From contig JAUVET010000009.1 in assembly GCA_030594665.1 (NCBI GenBank), positions 1 through 14,409 of the forward strand: 14,409 nt of DNA. Reading direction: 5' to 3'. Positions 5,606 through 11,239 of the stretch are shown here, piece by piece. Source of the stretch: Methanosarcinaceae archaeon (GTDB lineage: Archaea > Halobacteriota > Methanosarcinia > Methanosarcinales > Methanosarcinaceae). The position numbers were made by a program, and so were the translations under genes. The notes below the pieces were generated by a model that worked only from the letters and a program-made list of their open reading frames with translations, did no database searches and was not told where the DNA came from. Each line of letters starts with the position of its first letter. Within the stretch, counting starts at the first letter, position 1.

Positions 5606-6979
5606 CTATCTGGACATATCCTGCAGATCGAACGCGATATATCCCTGTTCACGTAAATCTGCCTTATTTTCAATCTTTTTTGCGATCAATCCAAAGTATT
5701 CCGAGCGCGCGTGTTTGTGCCATTTGACAGCGGTTGACTTTTCTTTAAGGTCAATTAATATTCTATCAGCATCTTTTCTTTTCAGCTCGCTCCACTTGCA
5801 TTCACAGAAAAGAATCTTTCCGGTGTCCTCATTCAATGCGACTATATCGATCTCTTGCTCTTTGTGCCACCACCTGCCAATATCTGTAAACTCGAAAGGC
5901 ACACGTTGCAGGTTGCCGGTGAGAAATTCAATGGCTATTCCTTCGAAAGAATGTCCCATATATGTGTTAAAATCAGACTTGATCTTTGAAAGCACGTATT
6001 TACTGTTGCCACTTTCAAGATGTCTCAGATTTGGGAACGCATATCTATACCAGAATTTAAAGAAATTGTCTTTTAAATAATATCTCCCCTTCTTTGAACG
6101 GACAGTTTCGGTCACTGGAATTTCCCTCATAACTAGATCCAGCCGTTCCAATGTATCCAGATATGCAGATAGGGATGATTTACTGATGCCCGTCTGTGTC
6201 ATTATTTCACTAAATTTTGTTTTGCCCTGTGATATGGCTTTTAAAATTGATGAATATACTTTTGGTTCTCTCAACTCTTCTTTTAACAAAAAATCGGTTT
6301 CTTCGAACAGGAATTCACCTTTTGATAGTATCTTATCATGGACATTGTCCCAGAAATCCTTTGACGGATCGAATTGCAGAAGATAGGCAGGAACTCCGCC
6401 AAGGCATGAGTATGTGTATAATTGCTCTTGCTGTGTGTAATTGGGATAGAATTCACGATTATGCATAAATTCCAACGGAGTGATCCTCCATTGCCCGGTT
6501 CTTCTTCCATACAGTGGCGATTTTGCACTCAATACCTCGGATTCCATCAAGCTCACCGATGAGCCGAGGAGGATCAGCATAATGTCGGTCTTGTTAAGGT
6601 ACAGGTCCCATCCCCTCTGGAAGATCGAAGTCACAGCTTTGTTGGATTCGAGAAGATATGGGAATTCATCGATTACCAGTACCAATCGTTCCTTTATTTT
6701 GGAAAGATACTGGAATATATTTTCCCAGTTCTTCTCAAGTCTCAATAATGTATCATCCTGAAAATATTCGTATAAAGCATCAAAAAAGTTATCAATATTA
6801 TCCTTCTCGTTTGATCTCGTTGATAGGAAATATATACCCGGCTTTGGTTTTGAGAACTGCAGTACAGTTTCTGTCTTTCCTGTACGCCGCCTTCCATAGA
6901 TTATTATCAGCTGAGCGTCAGGTTCCTTATATTTGCGCTCAAGAAAATCAAGTTCCCGAATACGGTTTACAAATTTCAT
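5606..6979 (-). CDS. Archaeal ATPase (ATPase_2) with DUF234 nuclease-like C-terminus
   Basis: A 457-residue protein of the archaeal STAND/AAA-like ATPase family (PF01637-type). Walker A is 'GRRRTGKT' (29-36) and Walker B is 'LVLVIDEF' (99-106). 'LLGSSVSLM' (137-145) resembles a sensor segment, and 'SPLYGRRTG' (154-162) holds likely arginine-finger residues. Residues about 240-290 look like a winged helix ('SEIMTQTGISKSSLSAYL'). The C-terminal DUF234 region has a PD-(D/E)XK-like set: 'EQEIDIV' with Asp378 and 'FCECKW' with Glu393/Lys395. Start ATG 6979 follows an archaeal TATA box at 7008-7018. It stands alone, convergent with mntA-hepT. Cellular role is unknown; these genes are common and patchily distributed in archaea. 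DNA binding and cleavage are inferences from fold motifs. Confidence 0.9.
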   Translation of the reverse strand: MKFVNRIRELDFLERKYKEPDAQLIIIYGRRRTGKTETVLQFSKPKPGIYFLSTRSNEKDNIDNFFDALYEYFQDDTLLRLEKNWENIFQYLSKIKERLVLVIDEFPYLLESNKAVTSIFQRGWDLYLNKTDIMLILLGSSVSLMESEVLSAKSPLYGRRTGQWRITPLEFMHNREFYPNYTQQEQLYTYSCLGGVPAYLLQFDPSKDFWDNVHDKILSKGEFLFEETDFLLKEELREPKVYSSILKAISQGKTKFSEIMTQTGISKSSLSAYLDTLERLDLVMREIPVTETVRSKKGRYYLKDNFFKFWYRYAFPNLRHLESGNSKYVLSKIKSDFNTYMGHSFEGIAIEFLTGNLQRVPFEFTDIGRWWHKEQEIDIVALNEDTGKILFCECKWSELKRKDADRILIDLKEKSTAVKWHKHARSEYFGLIAKKIENKADLREQGYIAFDLQDMSR

Positions 6980-6985
6980 AATTAC

Positions 6986-7018
6986 GATTATAATAATCGA
7001 GATTATGATTTATAAATA
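6986..7018 (-). promoter_or_regulatory. Promoter and operator-like hexamers for the ATPase gene
   Basis: Read on the minus strand, ATTTATAAATC (7008-7018) is a TATA box about 28 nt before ATG 6979. Between box and start are three GATTAT/ATAATC hexamers (6986-6991, 6993-6998, 7001-7006). They form two overlapping inverted pairs, one with a 1-nt and one with a 2-nt centre. The position over the transcription start suits a repressor site; the regulator is unknown. Confidence 0.5.
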
Positions 7019-7171
7019 TGCTGGTGAGCCCGGGGTGTGAACACGCTGCCCACGATCATAAAAGTAAAGCATATCAAAGTCTGTGCTTGCTTGCTCACTC
7101 CCCTCCCCAATCTCCACAACCCGATGCGCCAGCAGCCATACCATAGGCTCTTTGTCTGTTGATGAATACAC
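7010..7171 (-). CDS. Short unrecognised ORF or gene remnant
   Basis: A frame of 53 codons runs from GTG at 7171 to the stop at 7010-7012; upstream it is closed by a TAA near 7184. The product has a protein-like composition ('MVWLLAHRVVEIGEG', 'DFDMLYFYDRGQRVHTPG') with alternating hydrophobic and charged residues, unlike the low-complexity translations of nearby repeats. I do not recognise a family. AGGAG overlaps the GTG and is too close to be a proper binding site, and the start lies inside a large palindrome, so it may be the 3' end of a decayed gene. Its stop codon overlaps the TATA box of the ATPase gene. Treat as possible coding only. Confidence 0.3.
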   Translation of the reverse strand: MYSSTDKEPMVWLLAHRVVEIGEGSEQASTDFDMLYFYDRGQRVHTPGSPAYL

Positions 7172-7199
7172 TCCTGAGTATTATACTTGAGAGTGTATT
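7165..7199. promoter_or_regulatory. 35-nt near-perfect palindrome
   Basis: AATACACTCCTGAGTAT (7165-7181) pairs with ATACTTGAGAGTGTATT (7183-7199) around a single T. Of 17 positions, 14 are Watson-Crick, two are G-U wobbles in RNA and one is a mismatch. As DNA it resembles a dimeric protein-binding site; as RNA it would be a long hairpin with a tight loop. No T-run of terminator quality follows on either strand. Confidence 0.7.
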
Positions 7200-7245
7200 A
7201 TTTGTAATTTACGATGGGTGGGTGGTTGTGCAAATGATAACATCA

Positions 7246-7260
7246 CCGCGCAAAGCGCGG
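7246..7260. repeat. GC-hairpin repeat CCGCGC-AAA-GCGCGG, copy 1
   Basis: A perfect 6-bp GC stem with a 3-nt loop, followed by CGTATTTCACC. It is related to copies at 8036-8050 and 14136-14150. The 5' flank (ATAACATCA) differs from that of the other two, so this is the most diverged copy. Confidence 0.7.
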
Positions 7261-7354
7261 CGTATTTCACCAAAACCTGCATGAAAAAGCGAAGACACAT
7301 AATTTAGTATACGTTTTTCATCGCGCCTCGATCTGAAATTATCATAAAAGGAAA

Positions 7355-7672
7355 TTAATAGATTCTTCCACGAACTCCAATATCTTCAATGATTACTGTA
7401 TTTTGATCATTCTCGATTCTGTAAATGATCCTGTATTTTCCAGCACGTAAACGGAACTTGCCGTTTAATTCTCCTTTTAACATCTTGATGTTCTTTCCAG
7501 AAGCTGGATTTTCCAGTAATGTTTCAATAGCACGATTAATTCTCGCTGCTTTTTTATAGTATATATTTTATAAATATATAGTTCGAGTTAAATCGACCGG
7601 AGGGAGATTTTTTTCGTCATCGAGTTGGTTATAATACTTCACCGCTCGATTGTGGAGAATAATTTCATACAT
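7355..7672 (-). pseudogene. RelE/ParE-type toxin gene interrupted by an in-frame stop-bearing insertion
   Basis: Reading from ATG 7672 gives 'MYEIILHNRAVKYYNQLDDEK', the start of a RelE-family toxin. A TAA follows at codon 35 (7568-7570). In the same frame, from about codon 41, the rest of the family resumes: 'ARINRAIETLLENP', then 'GKFRLRAGKYRIIYRI' with its basic catalytic-face residues, to the stop at 7355. Removing about 20 codons (7550-7609) leaves 85 residues, the normal family length. The ATG overlaps the antitoxin stop by 8 nt, the usual pair arrangement. No substitute start for the C-terminal half is apparent. I infer an inactivated toxin beside an intact antitoxin. RelE mRNA-interferase function is family knowledge only. 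Confidence 0.85.
7550..7609. mobile_element. ~60-nt insertion inside the relE-type gene
   Basis: This stretch has no counterpart in RelE-type proteins of normal length. On the minus strand it is flanked by A-tracts (complement of T7550-7555 and T7608-7614), compatible with a duplicated poly-A target. One half is extremely AT-rich and contains an AAATATAT/ATATATTT inverted pair; the other carries CGACCGGAGGGAGA on the plus strand. It is a multiple of three and brings a TAA stop. The boundaries are approximate because they fall in homopolymers. Element identity is unknown. Confidence 0.55.
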
Positions 7673-7910
7673 GGCGCTTCACTTTGTTCCATGAAGTGAA
7701 TTCCTGCATTTTTCCCGCTTCCCATGCCTGATCAGCAGCTTTTATATTCCGCATTGAATTTTCATCCGCCACAATTTCCAGAGTAGCATCAAGGTCTTCT
7801 TTTTGTTCGAGATACTCGATAAAATCAAGAACCACTTTTAATCTATCAGGCGATAAGAGATCCAATTTTTCAATTGCTTTTCTTTTGTAGTTAACAGCAT
7901 AAGTTGTCAT
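7665..7910 (-). CDS. RelB-like antitoxin
   Basis: An 81-residue acidic/helical protein. The N-terminal half ('KRKAIEKLDLLSPDRLKVVL', 'DFIEYLEQKED') is an amphipathic helical segment typical of small antitoxins. The C-terminal half ('NIKAADQAWEAGKMQEFTSW') resembles the toxin-wrapping tail of antitoxins paired with RelE-type toxins. Its stop overlaps the toxin ATG by 8 nt (ATGTATGA), the strongest evidence for its role. Start at ATG 7910 has GAGGCAAG about 5 nt upstream on the minus strand, and an AT-rich TATA-like stretch lies near 7940-7960. Unlike its partner the frame is intact. If the toxin is dead, this protein may persist as a relic or as a neutraliser of related toxins elsewhere. The exact antitoxin subfamily is not certain. 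Confidence 0.75.
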   Translation of the reverse strand: MTTYAVNYKRKAIEKLDLLSPDRLKVVLDFIEYLEQKEDLDATLEIVADENSMRNIKAADQAWEAGKMQEFTSWNKVKRHV

Positions 7911-8242
7911 AATCTTGCCTCTTATTATAGAAACTGGATTGCTTAATATTAATAATTATGCAACATCTTGCATCCGGATCTTGTAAAAGCGTTAACAACA
8001 GGTTTACCAAGATCCAATATGAAAAAACGACATGACCGCGCAAAGCGCGGCGCATTCCACTGCTTCCGCCAACCCGCAAATCCACATCAGCTACCATCCT
8101 TGTGATCGATCCGGCGGCTGGCCTGAAGAACTCGACCCAGCCCGCGGCGCCCATCTATTATCAGATAATGCCACCCACCCACGTTTCATCCACCCGTCAT
8201 CAAAACCAGCAAAATCGAACAATGACTCCAAAATATAATTGT
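7911..8242. other. Gene-free spacer between the relB-like gene and truD (332 bp)
   Basis: Nothing coding is supportable. AT-rich DNA upstream of the relB-like gene (7911-8020) gives way to GC-rich DNA holding a GC-hairpin repeat (8036-8050). It also includes the 18-nt string 8048-8065 shared with 3013-3030, and CCACCCACCCACG (8171-8183), an inverted relative of the GGGTGGGTGG run near 7215. The truD 3' hairpin closes it. Confidence 0.7.
8036..8050. repeat. GC-hairpin repeat CCGCGC-AAA-GCGCGG, copy 2
   Basis: The stem is identical to 7246-7260. The flanks AAAAAACGAC (8022-8031) and GCGCATTCC are conserved in the copy at 14136-14150, so the repeat unit is about 40 nt. The string CGGCGCATTCCACTGCTT (8048-8065) also occurs at 3013-3030 without an intact hairpin. 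Confidence 0.8.
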
Positions 8243-8244
8243 TC
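8217..8244 (-). terminator. Possible hairpin at the truD 3' end
   Basis: On the minus strand GAACAAT (8238-8244) and ATTGTTC (8217-8223) form a 7-bp stem with a 14-nt loop overlapping the truD stop codon, followed by GATTTTG. The T content is low, so this is only a candidate. Confidence 0.35.
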
Positions 8245-9571
8245 AACTCATTTTTTTAGGATCGACTTTCATATACTCACGCAGCAGGGTTGTAGCATAA
8301 CTTCCCTTTGGCAGTGAAAATTCAAGTACCGCTTTTGTCTTTCCTGAATTCAGCTCATCTTCTGATGCTACGTACCCGGGTTGTGCATACAACAACATCT
8401 CGCGTCTCAATCCCTTTGATGCCAATTCCGGCATAAGTGGCACCTTGAATCCTTCAATTGGAACTCCGCTTCTCTCAAATATTCGGTGCTCGATCTCACC
8501 CTGCTGACCGGATGCCCACTCTGTACTGTGACCGATAAGGGGTGCGGTAACAAAAGCACGCCTGCGCCTGATGAGATTGTTCATCCCATTGAGCTTTTGT
8601 GATGTGACCTTCTCTGTTCTGGATATGTCGGGAAGTCCATCCTTGTTCTTGAAACAGACGATATCCCCTTCAACAGCAGCGTTTAGAGGCAAACCTTCTT
8701 TTACCCGCTCACACAAGATCTGGTTGAATAGATATGACTGATATGAATGTACGAACAGCATGCGTATGCTCTTGGAGAGTATTCCGAACGCGCCAGCAAA
8801 ATCATCAGGATTGGTGACAAGATGATGCATCATCGAGCGTTCATACCGCAGGTTCAATGGATATTGTTCAAGTCCCCATGCATAGTCCCTTGTATTGAAC
8901 ACATGATCGCGCACTCGTTTGTTTTCATCGGATTCGTCAGGGAACGATTTTGCAATATATGCAATTGCAGCTTCCTCTATATTTCCACGAACTATCGCTT
9001 CTCCCACAAGGTGTGTGATTGGGCGGATCGCGCCAAATCGCTGTATCCCGAAAAAGTTAGGGACACCGCCGACTTTTAATATCTCATCTGTGGTTTCCTG
9101 AAGCTGTGTTTGCAGTTCATCTTCGGTCAGGTCGATGTTACGAACCGTGATCTTGAACCCGTTTCCGGTAAGGTCGCCCAATTTCACAGGTTTGTTCGAC
9201 CTGCCAATAACCTTTAGTTCGACATCCTTGAGGAAAATGTCATTCACAGCCTGTGGAGTCATATTATGGATGCTGATCTTCTGGGTAGTGACTGCCCGCT
9301 TGTCCTTTGTACCTGCAAAACCAATGCGCTTCTGGCTGATCCCAAACTTGCGGGAGAGGTCACGGATCACATGATGCATGTCCCAATTGCGTTTTGTAAG
9401 TTCAAGTATCAGTTGTTTTCCACTGTCTCCCTCTTCGCGATTTGTGATCTCAGTCACAATAAAATCATCAACCTCCTGCTTTAATATCCCCCCAATACCT
9501 TCGGTGGTTGTAGTGTATATGTCGATACCTGTCAGTTTTTCAATTTCCGGTACTTGCACTTGCACTTGCAC
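8243..9571 (-). CDS. truD: tRNA pseudouridine synthase TruD
   Basis: A 442-residue TruD-family enzyme, which converts a specific tRNA uridine (position 13 in the characterised bacterial enzyme) to pseudouridine. 'GFAGTKDKRAVTTQ' holds the catalytic Asp90. 'NFFGIQRFG' (172-180) and 'SYQSYLFNQIL' (276-286) are the other family motifs. The region after residue 180 includes the TRUD insertion domain; archaeal members of this length are usual. The start is GTG at 9571, the first of three in-frame GTG codons created by a tandem hexamer (GTGCAA); GTG 9565 and 9559 are equally possible. AGGAG at 9586-9590 lies 14 nt upstream. The gene follows the transglutaminase gene by 19 nt and is probably its operon partner. 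The call is secure. Confidence 0.96.
   Translation of the reverse strand: MQVQVQVPEIEKLTGIDIYTTTTEGIGGILKQEVDDFIVTEITNREEGDSGKQLILELTKRNWDMHHVIRDLSRKFGISQKRIGFAGTKDKRAVTTQKISIHNMTPQAVNDIFLKDVELKVIGRSNKPVKLGDLTGNGFKITVRNIDLTEDELQTQLQETTDEILKVGGVPNFFGIQRFGAIRPITHLVGEAIVRGNIEEAAIAYIAKSFPDESDENKRVRDHVFNTRDYAWGLEQYPLNLRYERSMMHHLVTNPDDFAGAFGILSKSIRMLFVHSYQSYLFNQILCERVKEGLPLNAAVEGDIVCFKNKDGLPDISRTEKVTSQKLNGMNNLIRRRRAFVTAPLIGHSTEWASGQQGEIEHRIFERSGVPIEGFKVPLMPELASKGLRREMLLYAQPGYVASEDELNSGKTKAVLEFSLPKGSYATTLLREYMKVDPKKMS
9554..9571 (-). repeat. Tandem hexamer GTGCAA x3 at the truD start
   Basis: Three consecutive GTGCAA units (the third ends GTGCAA then GTACCG) encode alternating Val/Met-Gln and supply three candidate GTG start codons six bases apart. 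Unit gain or loss would keep the frame but change the distance from start to ribosome binding site. Confidence 0.8.
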
Positions 9572-9590
9572 TTTTATCAGTGATCTCCTC

Positions 9591-10790
9591 TCACTTTGGA
9601 ATTATATCAATAGCTGTAATTTTGGTTGTATTAAGGTACGTCCACCCCTGTGGTGTGAGTGCCGTATTTCCGGGCAGGTCTCCCGCATAGAGGCTTGATG
9701 TAGGGTCTAGCATGAGCCATGATCCGTATTCATCTGTTGAATAATATACAGGAACAGGACCATAGTATTGTCCGATCCCATCTACTATCCTGCCAATATG
9801 GCAAGTATCGTTACCGATGTACACTGCCGTAAATGCGTGTGTGTCTGTGAGGTATAACCGCGTTGTGCCTCCAATGGCTTCTATCAGGGATGACAAAAGT
9901 ATGGAATAGTCATCGCAGTCTCCTGCACCGATTTTCAGAGTTTCGTTAGGGGGTGACCAGTGATCATCGCCTCTCGGGTCACTGATGTACTGGATATTTT
10001 CTTTTACGTAATCGAACAGGGCACATATCTGGAATATGTTATACGTGCCGGGATAGGTTTTTGCAGAACCTGCTGCTATCTCGCGAACATTTATGTCACG
10101 TGGGTTTACTTTGTTGTTCGCTCTCTCAAAAACGTCCTGCGGCAAGTTGAATACATGTTCCGGATATTCTTTTGTAAGCATTGGTATGACATCCATTGTG
10201 ATACCGTCAAAAAATTGTTCCTGATGGTCATACCATGTGCCGGAATTTGTTTGGACAAGCATGGACATGCTAAGTCGCAGGGTTATCTGGTCGATTTCAT
10301 GTGGGATCGCTACATTGAACATGCCGATGTATCTCTCCTCACCTGCAGGAATGGTGATGCCAGTGTTTTGTATATATGATCCGTTCGTGCACGAAGTATC
10401 CGGACCTCGTATTGCGTATCCATAGATAAATACCGGTTTGTTGCCACTGTTTTCTACAAATATCTTCAATGTTCCTGTGCCACCTTCATAGAATGTTGTA
10501 TAATAATACTGACTTGATAGGCTGAAACCTGGAATTGTGCGCGAACTTGATGTTATTGTTGCAGGCATTTTTTCGAATATATGAGGAGGCGTATCGGGTA
10601 CTTCAGGGACTGTGAGTGCAGTGATATCCGGTTTATACGGCTCTTCGGCTTGAGTGGATATGTATGATGCAAACTGTGCATATTGTTCGATCCGCTGGAT
10701 AGATTCAGTCAGGCATCCTGAAGTTGAAATTGAGATCGGGATCAAGAATACCAACAGGATTGCAATTATGCGTATATGTTTTTTCATCAT
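9591..10790 (-). CDS. Transglutaminase-like cysteine protease-fold lipoprotein
   Basis: A 399-residue exported protein. The N-terminus has basic residues, a hydrophobic stretch (8-20) and 'STSGC', a lipobox-like site with Cys26, so it is probably lipid-anchored outside the cell. A middle beta-rich domain (about 95-200, 'GTGTLKIFVENSGNKPVFI') resembles an Ig-like or CARDB-type fold. The C-terminal transglutaminase-like core has the full triad: Cys292 in 'GAGDCDDYSILLSSLIEA', His318 in 'DTHAFTAVYI', Asp362 in 'WLMLDPTS'. Such archaeal proteins may cleave or cross-link surface peptides; the substrate is unknown. The start MM at 10790 follows TATAAAG about 25 nt upstream. It is in one direction with pth2 (40 nt upstream) and truD (19 nt downstream). 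Confidence 0.88.
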   Translation of the reverse strand: MMKKHIRIIAILLVFLIPISISTSGCLTESIQRIEQYAQFASYISTQAEEPYKPDITALTVPEVPDTPPHIFEKMPATITSSSRTIPGFSLSSQYYYTTFYEGGTGTLKIFVENSGNKPVFIYGYAIRGPDTSCTNGSYIQNTGITIPAGEERYIGMFNVAIPHEIDQITLRLSMSMLVQTNSGTWYDHQEQFFDGITMDVIPMLTKEYPEHVFNLPQDVFERANNKVNPRDINVREIAAGSAKTYPGTYNIFQICALFDYVKENIQYISDPRGDDHWSPPNETLKIGAGDCDDYSILLSSLIEAIGGTTRLYLTDTHAFTAVYIGNDTCHIGRIVDGIGQYYGPVPVYYSTDEYGSWLMLDPTSSLYAGDLPGNTALTPQGWTYLNTTKITAIDIIPK

Positions 10791-10815
10791 GTATGGATTA
10801 CCATCCTTAATCGAT

Positions 10816-10824
10816 CTTTATAAC
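10816..10824 (-). promoter_or_regulatory. TATA box for the transglutaminase-truD unit
   Basis: On the minus strand GTTATAAAG lies about 25 nt before the ATG at 10790, inside the 40-nt pth2-transglutaminase gap. It would let this pair be transcribed separately from pth2, with a very short leader. Confidence 0.5.
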
Positions 10825-10830
10825 AACAGA

Positions 10831-11178
10831 TCATAATAGTTTCAAATGCCCTGTGATCCTGTCAAGTTCATCCGATCTTGCAGGTCCTATACCGAGTACT
10901 GTAATAGTACCGGGTGCAATTTCGGTACGCCCGGCATCCGTGATAAGCGCTGTTGGAAGGTCATGACGTCTTGCCACGTCCTTGAGTTCAAAAAGATCCC
11001 GCAATGTAGGAACCCGAAGAACTACTTTTTTCTGACCGCTATCTTTCCACTCTTCAAGTGCAGTCCTGCCTGCCCATTCCGATGCAGATACGGCAGCGTG
11101 TGCAACCTGTACTGCAAGTTTTCCTTTTGAGAGTTTGAGGTCATCGCGTATAATAATGCATTGTTTGTATTCAACCAT
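10831..11178 (-). CDS. pth2: Archaeal/eukaryotic-type peptidyl-tRNA hydrolase
   Basis: 115 residues, the normal length for Pth2. The enzyme hydrolyses the ester bond of peptidyl-tRNA released by stalled ribosomes, recycling the tRNA. Signature segments are 'KLSKGKLAVQVAHAAVSA' (15-32, with the conserved Lys18/Lys20 and His27) and 'LITDAGRTEIAPGTITVLGIGP' split around Asp81 and Thr85, residues of the proposed catalytic site. Start ATG 11178 has GAGGG about 8 nt upstream on the minus strand. An 8-nt tandem repeat containing GATATA (11216-11239) could provide its TATA box. It lies 53 nt downstream of the mptN-like gene. The call is secure. Confidence 0.97.
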   Translation of the reverse strand: MVEYKQCIIIRDDLKLSKGKLAVQVAHAAVSASEWAGRTALEEWKDSGQKKVVLRVPTLRDLFELKDVARRHDLPTALITDAGRTEIAPGTITVLGIGPARSDELDRITGHLKLL

Positions 11179-11215
11179 CTTTATTTTCCCTCGTTAATCC
11201 TAATACAAAACGCTA

Positions 11216-11239
11216 CTATATCCTTATATCCCTATATCC
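11216..11239 (-). repeat. 8-nt tandem repeat x3 (GGATATAG-type) spanning the mptN stop and pth2 upstream region
   Basis: Three 8-nt units (plus strand CTATATCC, TTATATCC, CTATATCC) lie in tandem. The first minus-strand unit contains the TAG stop of the upstream ligase gene. Each unit carries a GATATA that could act as a TATA box for pth2 about 40-60 nt downstream. Confidence 0.6.

Larger units (their letters stand above)
7019..7354. other. Spacer between the ATPase gene and the relE-type pseudogene
   Basis: Apart from the possible short ORF at 7010-7171, no gene is seen. The region holds a 35-nt near-perfect palindrome (7165-7199), a GGGTGGGTGG run (7215-7224), a GC hairpin repeat (7246-7260), and an ATGAAAAA/TTTTTCAT pair (7281-7288/7314-7321). 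The last could form a weak hairpin at the 3' end of the relE transcript, but no proper T-tract follows. Confidence 0.6.

Noticed and set aside
7550..7609. Archaeal bulge-helix-bulge intron in relE
   Set aside because: I could not fold a convincing bulge-helix-bulge at the A-tract junctions; an insertion is the simpler explanation.
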